From: an uncultured Collinsella sp.
GTDB taxonomy: Bacteria > Actinomycetota > Coriobacteriia > Coriobacteriales > Coriobacteriaceae
Length of the DNA: 7,931 nt
Assembly: GCA_902495265.1 (NCBI GenBank)
Contig: CABUWR010000056.1
Coordinates: forward strand, 1-7,931
Reading direction: 5' to 3'
The translations under genes and the position numbers were made by a program. A model generated the notes under the pieces. The model was not told the DNA's origin, did not search any database, and saw only the letters and a list, made by a program, of their open reading frames with translations. Within the stretch, counting starts at the first letter, position 1. Every line of letters starts with the position of its first letter. Shown here one piece after another: positions 1-6,590 of the stretch.

Positions 1-3000
1 GGCGTCATACGCACGTAGCGTGCGGCCACGGCGCCGTCGAACGCCACCGTCTTACAGGCGGCGGAGCGCTCCCAATCGACTTCCTGGGTGGTCCAATGCG
101 TGCCGTCGAGGCTCGTCTCGATGCGCATCTTGGTCACGGTGCCATTGCCGGCGTCGTCACGCGGATAGTACTCGAGCTTGTCAAGCTTGTAGGCCTTGCC
201 GTAATCGACCGTCAGGGCCTTGCCCAGATCGTTGCCACCGGAGTGGAAACCGCCGTCGCCCGACTGGAACTCATGGTCGAAGGCGAGATCGGCCTTGTGG
301 CTGCCATAGAGCGAGCCCTCCCAAGTGATCTTCTCAGCTGTGGGGACGTTGCGCCACGGGTCGAGCGCGGAGCTCGCCTCGAGCACGTCACTCCAGGCGG
401 AGTAGCCATCGGCGTTGCGCGAACGAATCTGGTAGGTATGCTTGCTGTTGTAGGCAAGGTCGGCATGCGTAAACTCCGCCGCATCGCCCACGGCGAACAC
501 GGTACCGTCTACCTTAAGGTCGTAGGAGGTAGCACCATCGACCTTTCCCCAGGTGAGCTTGATGCTCGTGGGGGTGGTGGCATCCTCGGGAGCGGCAAGG
601 TTCGCGGGTGCGGAGAGGTTCTCGTTGAGGCGGTCGACGGCCAGCGTGGCATCGGCGTTCACGAAGCCGCCGAGTTCGAGCGTCTGCGCCGCTGCAGCGA
701 CATCGGTCTTCGCGAACTTGACGTAGACCTTGGGGTTCGTGGTGATCTTGGTGTTGTTGAAGCTCTCGCCCTGCTCGGCCTCGGTGCTGTCTGCATCACT
801 GCCGTAGTGGTTGAGGTTGGGGGTCTCGTTGTAGAAGTAGACCGCCTGGCCGGCCTCGGGGTTCGCGGCGTCAAAGGCCTCCTGCGAGTTGACCTCAACC
901 ACGTTGAGCGCGGAGCCACCGTTCTTGGCGACGACGCTCGTGGGCTTGGCGGACACGTTGGCCACGAAGGTCGTGGTGCGGTTGGAGTCGTAGCCGTTGT
1001 AGCCACCCTGCGAGGCTTCGGCGGTAAAGGTCGCGGTGCCGCCCGTGGCCTTGGAGCTGTAGACGGTACTCACATGCTCGCCGTAGGAGATATTGTCGAT
1101 CGTGCCGTAGGCATCGTCCTCGGTCGTGTTGTTCTGGATGGAAGAGCCGTCGTCCTCGTACTGCGTAAAGGTGCCGTCACCCTCGGTGGCGAAGAACTCG
1201 ACGATACGCTGGCTGCGGTCGGTACCCTTGGTGTTGGTGTCGCTCACGGCCTCGGGGTTGTTGTTCTCGGCATACATCGGCACGATGGCGTTGGCCTTCA
1301 CAAACAGCGGCAGCTTCCAAAGCGGCGCATCGTAGTTGTTGAGGACCTGGCCGCCGCGGTACTGCTTACCCGAGAAGTAGTCAATCCAGATGGTGGGATT
1401 CTCGTCGGTGCCGTAGTTGGGAAGGTAGATACCATTGCGAACGTCGTTGCCGTTCTCATCTGCCTGGGTATCCTGATACACCGGTGCCACCAGGAAGTTC
1501 TCACCAAACATGTACTGATACTGCGTCGAGGTGCTTGCGGCGTACTCGGAGTTGTCGGAGAGCAGCATGGCGCGGATCATGGGCAGGCCGGTATCGCCGT
1601 TGCCCGTGTCGATGTTGGCCGCCGAGGCCGCGCTCGTGTAGATATAGGGCATGAGTTGCGCCTTGAGCTTGAGGTAAAAGCGCGAAATGCCCGTGTAGGG
1701 ATCGCCGTGCGTCATGGGCGACTTGCGGTAGGTGCCCCAGCCGTCCATATCGAGCATAGAGGGCGTGAACGTCTTCCACTGGTAGTCGCGCGCGGAGATG
1801 ATGGGGTCGCCACCAAAGATGCCGTCCATATCGGAGCCGATGTTGGGGTTGCCCGAGAGGCTCTGACCGATATACGTGGGGATGTGGAAGCGGATGTACT
1901 CCCAGTTGCCGCCGTACTGATCGCCGGTCCAGATGCCACCAAAGCGCTGCGTGCCGGCCCAACCGTCAAGCGTGATGATGTTGGGGCGCTTGTTGGCACC
2001 GGTCGTCACCGTATCGTAGGCCGTCTTGATGCCGTTGAGGCCAAAGGAGTAGCCAGAGCCCACCCAAGCGACGTCGGTCTTGAGGGTGGTAATGCCGCCC
2101 GTCTTGACCTCGGCGTCGAAATCGCGAAGCAAATGCCACGGGGTCTCGGAGTTGCTGTCAGGCTCCAGGTTAGACTGGGTCCACAGACCCGTGCTCACAC
2201 CCTTGGAGTTAGCATACTCGGTAAACTTCTTAAGGTTGTCGACGTTGGCACGCACGGCGTTGAGGCGCTCGGCTGAACTCGTTCCGTCGGAGTTGACGCC
2301 GCCGGTCTTGTAATAACCGTTCTGGCCATAGCCGGCACCGTATCCGTCGTTCGGCAGGAACCAGCCGAGCGGCATGTCGTTGTCCTCGTAGTCATCGATA
2401 ACCTGCTGGGCGGAGAACTGGCGGTCGAAATCGGTCGCCTTCATGTTCTCGGTATCGACCGTGGGGCCCTCTCCGTTGAGCGTCTCGGCGGCAAGCGTGC
2501 CGTCGAGCTTGTAGCCCGTCGACATGCCGGACTCGTATTTAACGTTGCCCTTCTCACTCGAAGGCTTGCTGCCCTTGGTCTCCCACTTCTTCTGACCCGA
2601 GGTCGTTGACCAGCCATCACGGTTGTAGGCATTAAGGTGACCCAGGTAGAAACCGTACTCGGGCAGCAGTACCGGATTGCCGGTCACCTTGTAGTAGTCC
2701 TGCAGCATCTCGGTCGCCACGTTCGAGGCGCCCGTTTCGGTTGCCACGAAGTAATAGGCATCGAACTCATTCTCGCTGTGCGAGGTCGTGACCGTCGAGG
2801 AGTCCGTAGAGCCAAAGTCGTAAGAACCCTCGGCAAAGGTGTTGCGAAGCACGCCGTAGCCGTCGCTCGTCCAGTAGAACGGGTTGGGCGAGGCGACGCC
2901 GCCGTCGGTCCAGTTATTAGTGTTGGAGATGGCGATGGTCTGGTTGGTGTGCAAGAAGCGCCCATTCTGGGTGCCACCGCCAAAGAAGTTCTCGGACTTC

Positions 3001-3512
3001 TCCTTGGCGAGTGTCTGGACAGTACCCTTCTTATCAAGGTCGAGGGATGCGGACTCGGAGACCACGACGCGGTCGCCCGATTTAATGCTCATCTTGCCGG
3101 TCGCCTTGTCCAGAACCACGGTCGCCTTGCCGCCGGTGATCTCGATAGCGTCGCCTTTGTCGACAACCGTTGCGCTCGGCTTGCTGTAGGTGTCCGAGGT
3201 GTCGGGCTGGGCCTGAATCTTAGCCGTGTGGGACTTGCTACGCGGCGTGGCGTACTCGGAAAACTCGCCTTTGGGGTCGACGTTGTAACGGAAAATGCCG
3301 TCCTCTAGAAATGTGATACGCCCCTTAATGCCGTCGGCGAAATCGATGTCGACGACGTTCGAGGCTGACTGGGAAACGGTCGCCGAGTCGACGCCCTTGA
3401 GCGGCGTGGCAATCGCCTGCTGGGGGCTGGCGAACACGAGAGTCGCCGCTGTTGCGACGAGAACCGCGCTTCCCTTCACCCACCGTTTCGTGAAAATGGA
3501 ATTCCTACGCAC
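1..3512 (-). CDS. Secreted multidomain GH31 glycoside hydrolase, 3' end beyond window
   Basis: Secreted retaining alpha-glycosidase of family GH31; 1,170 codons are present and the frame is still open at the left edge. The start is GTG at 3512, with AAGGAG (3518-3523) five bases upstream. Residues 1-35 form a signal peptide (RRNSIFTKRW, hydrophobic core, cleavage after AIA). A beta-sandwich N-domain (about 45-280) contains FFGGGTQNGR. The barrel opens near residue 284 with PEYGFYLGH. The probable nucleophile is D480 in LKTDVAW and the probable acid/base is D531 in WTGDQYGG, a normal GH31 spacing. The proximal C-domain ends near IVPM (745), and a DUF5110-like part follows with YEDDG at 785-789. 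An FN3 domain spans about 968-1050 and a CBM32/F5-8C-like domain starts at W1064. The nucleophile motif is not the WxDMNE of classic alpha-glucosidases. With the FN3 and CBM32 domains it resembles the alpha-N-acetylgalactosaminidase branch known from Enterococcus; the family is clear, the substrate is inferred. A wall anchor may lie off-window. Confidence 0.93.
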   Translation of the reverse strand, partial: MRRNSIFTKRWVKGSAVLVATAATLVFASPQQAIATPLKGVDSATVSQSASNVVDIDFADGIKGRITFLEDGIFRYNVDPKGEFSEYATPRSKSHTAKIQAQPDTSDTYSKPSATVVDKGDAIEITGGKATVVLDKATGKMSIKSGDRVVVSESASLDLDKKGTVQTLAKEKSENFFGGGTQNGRFLHTNQTIAISNTNNWTDGGVASPNPFYWTSDGYGVLRNTFAEGSYDFGSTDSSTVTTSHSENEFDAYYFVATETGASNVATEMLQDYYKVTGNPVLLPEYGFYLGHLNAYNRDGWSTTSGQKKWETKGSKPSSEKGNVKYESGMSTGYKLDGTLAAETLNGEGPTVDTENMKATDFDRQFSAQQVIDDYEDNDMPLGWFLPNDGYGAGYGQNGYYKTGGVNSDGTSSAERLNAVRANVDNLKKFTEYANSKGVSTGLWTQSNLEPDSNSETPWHLLRDFDAEVKTGGITTLKTDVAWVGSGYSFGLNGIKTAYDTVTTGANKRPNIITLDGWAGTQRFGGIWTGDQYGGNWEYIRFHIPTYIGQSLSGNPNIGSDMDGIFGGDPIISARDYQWKTFTPSMLDMDGWGTYRKSPMTHGDPYTGISRFYLKLKAQLMPYIYTSAASAANIDTGNGDTGLPMIRAMLLSDNSEYAASTSTQYQYMFGENFLVAPVYQDTQADENGNDVRNGIYLPNYGTDENPTIWIDYFSGKQYRGGQVLNNYDAPLWKLPLFVKANAIVPMYAENNNPEAVSDTNTKGTDRSQRIVEFFATEGDGTFTQYEDDGSSIQNNTTEDDAYGTIDNISYGEHVSTVYSSKATGGTATFTAEASQGGYNGYDSNRTTTFVANVSAKPTSVVAKNGGSALNVVEVNSQEAFDAANPEAGQAVYFYNETPNLNHYGSDADSTEAEQGESFNNTKITTNPKVYVKFAKTDVAAAAQTLELGGFVNADATLAVDRLNENLSAPANLAAPEDATTPTSIKLTWGKVDGATSYDLKVDGTVFAVGDAAEFTHADLAYNSKHTYQIRSRNADGYSAWSDVLEASSALDPWRNVPTAEKITWEGSLYGSHKADLAFDHEFQSGDGGFHSGGNDLGKALTVDYGKAYKLDKLEYYPRDDAGNGTVTKMRIETSLDGTHWTTQEVDWERSAACKTVAFDGAVAARYVRMT

Positions 3513-3676
3513 CTGGACTCCTTCCCTCCGACATGCGGAAGTGTCGCGGACGCGCGCCCTGCAGCATGGGCGAACGCATCAAACGGGGGGGTGTTCGGTA
3601 CATTCCGTACAATTGGCCCACCCGTTACCAAGGGGTCAACTGGTAGTAACCAGATAGCCACCTATTAGGTTGAATC

Positions 3677-3707
3677 AGTATACGGGAGCAGTTGCGCAAC
3701 CAAGTTC
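3677..3707 (-). promoter_or_regulatory. Candidate promoter and LacI-type operator of the GH31 gene
   Basis: On the minus strand TATACT (3677-3682) is a good -10 box. A weak -35 (TTGGTT) lies about 15 bases upstream. Between them is the perfect 10-bp palindrome GTTGCGCAAC (3691-3700), the type of site bound by LacI/MalR-family sugar regulators. A repressor bound there would block polymerase, which would suit a substrate-induced glycosidase. No regulator gene is in the window. The leader to the GTG would be about 160 nt. A second small dyad, CTGGT-N4-ACCAG, lies at 3640-3653 within it. Confidence 0.4.
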
Positions 3708-3892
3708 GAAATTCTCCCAGCGGCATTAAAATGAACGTAGACGGCTAAGTGGGGTCCAAAAGCCATACCAATTGGTTCTTCAACCAAATACCAATTAAGC
3801 AAAAATGTACTGTTTATCTGGTATTACATAGACCATACCTTTACGTACGTTGGCTGACTTTGGGCTTAAATGAGCAATCGACAGAGGGTGGT
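3706..3892. other. AT-rich intergenic stretch without a credible gene
   Basis: This stretch is much richer in A+T than the GH31 gene (about 32% GC at 3781-3840). I see no reading frame with a ribosome-binding site or a recognisable protein. It holds a direct repeat ATACCAATT at 3765-3773 and 3788-3796. Between the copies is a small hairpin, TTGGTT-CTTC-AACCAA (3772-3787). These could be regulatory sites for the GH31 gene, but they lie more than 250 bases from its start, so no function is claimed. Confidence 0.4.
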
Positions 3893-4093
3893 GGACAGTT
3901 AGTTCAGATATGTATTTTTTGGCGGTGCTAATTGGCGCTAACAAACTGGTTTGGGCCGCTTTAGACCCGATAATAGGTCCTTCTCGCTCTTGCCCGTACG
4001 CCTTTATCAGTTCAGACCACCTAAAACAGCTCAATCGAGCCCAAATCGCCCTCCACGCGGCCTCAAATAAATACAAATCTGAACTAACTGTCC
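3893..4093. repeat. 201-bp element with 25-bp near-perfect terminal inverted repeats
   Basis: The left arm (3893-3917) begins GGACAGTTAGTTCAGAT. The right arm (4069-4093) is its reverse complement with one mismatch in 25. The 151-bp core has weaker mirrored similarity: TTTGGGCC near 3950 against GCCCAAA near 4040, and TTTAG against CTAAA further in. The whole may therefore be a degenerate palindrome or two diverged copies facing each other. A further AGTTCAGA occurs in the core near 4009. No transposase frame and no flanking target-site duplication are evident. It could be a non-autonomous MITE-like element, a structured RNA, or two copies of a dispersed repeat. Confidence 0.6.
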
Positions 4094-4114
4094 AAGAGGA
4101 GTGCCCCACGGATA

Positions 4115-4153
4115 GGAAAAGGCTCTGGCGAATCCTCTAATCGCCAGAGCCTT
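4115..4153 (-). terminator. Intrinsic terminator of the toxin-antitoxin operon
   Basis: A perfect 13-bp stem (AAGGCTCTGGCGA at 4119-4131, complement at 4141-4153) encloses a 9-base loop. On the minus strand the stem runs into TTTTCC, a short T tract. It lies 57 bases after the toxin stop, where an operon terminator is expected. The plus-strand side lacks a T tract, so I read it as mainly one-directional. Confidence 0.75.
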
Positions 4154-4209
4154 GCCAAAACCCGTGTGTCTGGAGCACATCGCCGCATACCAGTCTTTCA
4201 CCCATGAAG

Positions 4210-4560
4210 CTAGAGATTTTCTTCCGCCCACTTCTCAAAATCAACCGCTCGCCTTTGGGCAGTTCGGTACACTTCCATGTCTTCGCGAGCGCCCACCACG
4301 ACGATGGCCATTTTCCCTTTTATCTTGATGAGGCGATACACAATCCGAATGCCACTTCCTCTGAGCTTGATTTTCATAAAGCCTGTCAAATCTGTACCGG
4401 CCTTGTTTCCAAGGGGTTTACCGAATCCGCCTTCGTTCTGCGACAATGGATTCGCTCTGATTTTCTCGATGGCCTTAAGCACGTTCTTTCGTTGGGAGCC
4501 GTCCAGACGCTTAACATCCTTGAGAGCATCCGGGTAGAAAGCGACTTCGTACCCGCTCAT
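4210..4560 (-). CDS. RelE/ParE-superfamily toxin of a type II toxin-antitoxin pair
   Basis: A 116-residue basic protein of the size and pattern of RelE/StbE toxins. Members are mostly ribosome-dependent mRNA interferases, while ParE-type relatives poison gyrase; the sequence does not decide which. It starts YEVAFYPDALKDVKRLD, the usual first strand and helix, followed by a basic helix at about 22-36. The core strands are KIKLRGSGIRIVYRL (63-77) and VVVGAREDMEVYRTAQRR (87-104), which carry the conserved Arg and Tyr positions of the fold. Its ATG overlaps the antitoxin stop by four bases (ATGA), so the two genes are translationally coupled with the antitoxin first, as usual for this class. The C-terminal stretch after residue 105 (FEKWAEENL) is a little longer than in minimal RelE. 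The reading frame is intact, so the system may be active. Confidence 0.9.
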   Translation of the reverse strand: MSGYEVAFYPDALKDVKRLDGSQRKNVLKAIEKIRANPLSQNEGGFGKPLGNKAGTDLTGFMKIKLRGSGIRIVYRLIKIKGKMAIVVVGAREDMEVYRTAQRRAVDFEKWAEENL

Positions 4561-4877
4561 TCAAACTCGACCTCATCCATCTGATCGAGTTCGTCCTGGC
4601 CCACACCCAACTCTGCCATAACATCAGATAGGGAAACGAGTTCATCATCGCTTGTCGCAGCCGTCCTCTTAAGGGCCAACGTCAACAAGGCGAGGTCCTC
4701 CTCCGCCTGCTTCGCCTCCCTGTATTCATCGGGCGTCACAATAACGAATGCCGGCTTATTGTGTTTAAGGACCACAACGGGATTATCGTCCCCAACCTTC
4801 GAAAAAGCAGCCGAACCCTTACCGTGACTGAAATCGCTGATGGGAACAAGATTGTCGAGCATCTTTAAAGCAGGCAT
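4557..4877 (-). CDS. Phd/YefM-family antitoxin (RelB/StbD-like)
   Basis: A 106-residue acidic partner of the toxin that follows it. I start it at ATG 4877 because GGAGG (4883-4887) lies five bases upstream; a TTG at 4889 in the same frame would sit on that ribosome-binding site. The N-terminal half (about 10-55) is a Phd/YefM fold: LVPISDFSHGKGSAAF, then VVVLKHNKPAFVIV, then TPDEY. In this family that half dimerises and binds the operator. The acidic tail (DELDQMDEVEFE) is the usual flexible part that wraps and neutralises the toxin. Autoregulation of the operon by the antitoxin and the complex is expected from the family. The toxin start overlaps the stop by four bases. Confidence 0.9.
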   Translation of the reverse strand: MPALKMLDNLVPISDFSHGKGSAAFSKVGDDNPVVVLKHNKPAFVIVTPDEYREAKQAEEDLALLTLALKRTAATSDDELVSLSDVMAELGVGQDELDQMDEVEFE

Positions 4878-4887
4878 CGAGACCTCC

Positions 4888-4935
4888 AAATATAAAGTCT
4901 TTTATGCATTCATTTTAGCATGCAGAAAATACCAG
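4888..4935 (-). promoter_or_regulatory. Candidate promoter and operator of the toxin-antitoxin operon
   Basis: Upstream of the antitoxin the minus strand has TAAAAT (4912-4917) as a possible -10 box, with TTGCTG about 15 bases further upstream as a poor -35. The imperfect palindrome ATAAAAGACTTTAT (4892-4905) and a TGCAT/ATGCA dyad around the -10 (about 4905-4923) are plausible binding sites for the Phd-type antitoxin. This is an assignment by position and pattern only. Confidence 0.35.
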
Positions 4936-5020
4936 CAATCACGGAATGGTGACACGGACGAGGCATCGCTTTCCACCAACCGTTGATCATCGACCGAGCA
5001 AAATATCCCGCCAAGAGATT

Positions 5021-5084
5021 GAGCGAGGATTCCGTCCTTCGAAGAGGGCCGTATTGGCCTCCTCGCGGGACGAAATTCTCGCTC
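5021..5084. repeat. 64-nt long imperfect hairpin between ATPase and antitoxin genes
   Basis: Arms 5021-5047 and 5058-5084 pair over 27 positions. I count 22 Watson-Crick pairs, two G-T pairs and three mismatches, with a 10-base loop. It begins 28 bases after the ATPase stop. Neither strand has a T tract beyond the stem, so it is not a standard intrinsic terminator. It could be a REP-like palindromic unit, a 3'-end stabilising or Rho-limiting structure, or a small RNA. The 234-nt gap between the ATPase stop and the antitoxin start holds no gene. Confidence 0.55.
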
Positions 5085-5111
5085 GTTCGTTTCAGCCCGC
5101 GTCATCGCGTG

Positions 5112-6323
5112 CTAGACGGCCAGCTCGCCTGATTCACCCATAAGCCATCGTGCCAGGTCGACGACCTTGATGCCATCCCAATCAGTCGTTTCGTGCCCTG
5201 TTCGGGCGATGACGCACTTGGGATAGGCGTCTCGAATCCGTCGCAGCGGATCAAGCTCACGCTCCAGCGTCGCTTCTTGGGAAATGTCGTCACTCACCTG
5301 GATATAGACACGGCGGTCGCGCCTGATGGCGACAAAGTCTACTTCCTTTTGGTAGAGAACGCCGACGTAGACTTCCCATCCGCGGCGCATAAGCTCGATT
5401 GCCACCATATTCTCGTAAACATGGCCAAAATCGAGCTTTTTCGTGCCAAGCGCGGCGTAGCGAAACGAATGGTCGGCCAGGTAGTATTTATCTCCCGTCG
5501 ACAGGTATTTCTTTCCTGAGACGTCAAAGCGACGAAACCGGTAGAACGCAAACGCATTACACAGGTAGTCGATATACACAGCCAGCGTCTTGTCGCTTAT
5601 CTTAAGGTTCGCTCGTGAAAGCTCGGCCGCCATCCCCTTGAGAGAAGAGATGTTTCCGACGTTATCCATCAGGAACTCGCAGGAACGTTTAAGCTGCTCC
5701 GCATTACGTATACGATATTTTTGTCTGATGTCGCGCAGGATAAGAGTTTCAAGCACATCCGAGATGTATGAGAAACGCATCCTTTCGTCCTGGTAGATAT
5801 AGGAACCCGGCATTCCTCCCTCGCGGACATAGCGAGCAAGGGCCTCGGCTGGAGAAGTGATCTCGTGATACGCCGAGAACTCCGCAAGTGAAAACGGAAA
5901 GACCTCGATCTCCACCGTTCTTCCCGTGAACAACGTCGAGAGGTCGCTTGAGAGAAGAAAGGCGTTCGACCCCGTGATGTAAATGTCATATTTCTCTGAC
6001 GCATGAAGACTGTTGATAGCCCGCTCGAACCCTTCACACATCTGGACCTCGTCGATCATGACGATATTCCGGCAACCCTCAATATAGTGCTTTTCCACAT
6101 ATGTATGCAGCGCATGGTATTCCGCCAACGGCTCGAACTCAAGTAGATTGAAGTTGACGTGTATGACGTTGGCCGAGGGGTCGTTTGAATGAAGTTGGCT
6201 GGCAAACGCCTCAAGCAATTTCGATTTTCCGCATCGCCTGATTCCGGTGATCACCTTGATATCAGGCGTACCTGCCACCTTGGAAAGCTTGCTCATGTAG
6301 AACGGGCGATTAATAAGTCTCAT
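5112..6323 (-). CDS. AAA-type ATPase with DUF4143 C-terminal domain
   Basis: A 403-residue P-loop ATPase of the AAA_14/DUF4143 type, common in anaerobic gut bacteria and of unsettled function. The N-terminus (RLINRPFYMSKLSK) is the usual lead-in. Walker A is GIRRCGKS (27-34) and Walker B is IVMIDEVQ (87-94). A sensor-like TGSN lies at 117-120 and LFTGR, with a candidate arginine finger, at 131-135. The DUF4143 part starts near 190 and has a winged-helix-like middle. It ends in a nuclease-like fold: E304 in VYENM, D329 in EVDFV and Q342 in YIQV. The lysine of the PD-(D/E)XK site is absent, so cleavage is doubtful. I chose ATG 6323 over ATG 6380 because the promoter -10 lies at 6371-6376, downstream of the latter. 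The ribosome-binding site is weak (AGTGGA). It is a single-gene unit with lower GC than carB. Confidence 0.88.
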   Translation of the reverse strand: MRLINRPFYMSKLSKVAGTPDIKVITGIRRCGKSKLLEAFASQLHSNDPSANVIHVNFNLLEFEPLAEYHALHTYVEKHYIEGCRNIVMIDEVQMCEGFERAINSLHASEKYDIYITGSNAFLLSSDLSTLFTGRTVEIEVFPFSLAEFSAYHEITSPAEALARYVREGGMPGSYIYQDERMRFSYISDVLETLILRDIRQKYRIRNAEQLKRSCEFLMDNVGNISSLKGMAAELSRANLKISDKTLAVYIDYLCNAFAFYRFRRFDVSGKKYLSTGDKYYLADHSFRYAALGTKKLDFGHVYENMVAIELMRRGWEVYVGVLYQKEVDFVAIRRDRRVYIQVSDDISQEATLERELDPLRRIRDAYPKCVIARTGHETTDWDGIKVVDLARWLMGESGELAV

Positions 6324-6355
6324 GGCAATCCACTTCGCAAAATTAAGATTAACTG

Positions 6356-6400
6356 AAAAACGCGAAGTACAATATATCATCTACTTCGCGTTTTTGAGAA
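6356..6400 (-). promoter_or_regulatory. ATPase promoter inside a perfect 14-bp inverted repeat
   Basis: AAAAACGCGAAGTA (6356-6369) and its exact complement (6382-6395) flank a 12-base spacer. On the minus strand the spacer contains TATATT (6371-6376), a good -10 box. TTCTCA (6395-6400) lies 18 bases upstream as a 4/6-match -35. Polymerase would therefore sit on the palindrome, as in a repressor operator. Related half-sites occur nearby: TTTCGCGTAATT (6410-6421) and CACTTCGC (6331-6338). Each stem also ends in TTTTT, so the same sequence could act as a bidirectional terminator against read-through. Both readings remain open. Confidence 0.55.
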
Positions 6401-6529
6401 ATCCTAGATTTCGCGTAATTATGTTCGCCAAGCTATCGCAAACCCGACACGGGTGAGATCTCCGCCTGATTGACCCTGCGCAGCAGTCCGAAGCGAAAGA
6501 CGCGAGTCCTCAGACCGCTCCGGTAAAGT
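6401..6529. other. Intergenic stretch with no gene
   Basis: No frame with a start and ribosome-binding site is visible on either strand. It holds a short dyad ACCCG-ACA-CGGGT (6442-6454) and a TTTCGCG copy of the ATPase operator half-site at 6410-6416. The base composition shifts here from the lower-GC ATPase side to the GC-rich carB side. Confidence 0.4.
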
Positions 6530-6557
6530 GAGGGCCGCGACGGTTACCGCGGCCCTC
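6530..6557 (-). terminator. GC-rich hairpin, probable terminator
   Basis: A perfect 10-bp stem, GAGGGCCGCG (6530-6539) against 6548-6557, encloses an 8-base loop. It lies 33 bases after the stop of the sorting-signal remnant, so it probably terminated the original surface-protein gene. The tail beyond the stem is poor in T on both strands (ACTTTACC on the minus strand), so efficiency is uncertain. Confidence 0.5.
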
Positions 6558-6590
6558 TTGAGAAACGTGTGCGATTGTCAATCGCTCGCG

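Noticed and set aside
96..2276. A 726-codon open frame on the plus strand
   Set aside because: It is antisense to the GH31 gene and results from GC-rich codon bias. The minus-strand frame has a signal peptide, catalytic motifs and known domains; the plus frame has low-complexity Val/Gly-rich sequence and no recognisable domain.
3893..4093. A complete insertion sequence
   Set aside because: The 151-bp core is too short for a transposase, and the flanks (GGGTGGT and AAGAGG) show no target duplication.
3795..4109. A 104-codon minus-strand frame over the inverted-repeat element
   Set aside because: It has no ribosome-binding site and no recognisable protein, and the repeat arms form part of it, so it is better explained as noncoding repeat sequence.
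3513..4209. A CRISPR array or tRNA in the largest gene-free gap
   Set aside because: There are no regularly spaced identical repeats; the only long repeat is an inverted pair, and no T-loop or acceptor pairing of a tRNA was seen.
4878..4889. TTG at 4889 as the start of the antitoxin
   Set aside because: The GGAGG ribosome-binding site at 4883-4887 overlaps this codon and is correctly spaced for ATG 4877.
5021..5084. The hairpin as an intrinsic terminator of the ATPase
   Set aside because: No T tract follows the stem on either strand, and the stem is much longer than usual.
6324..6380. Upstream ATG at 6380 as the start of the ATPase
   Set aside because: It would add 19 residues with no family match, has no ribosome-binding site, and lies upstream of the predicted -10 box, so it would not be transcribed.
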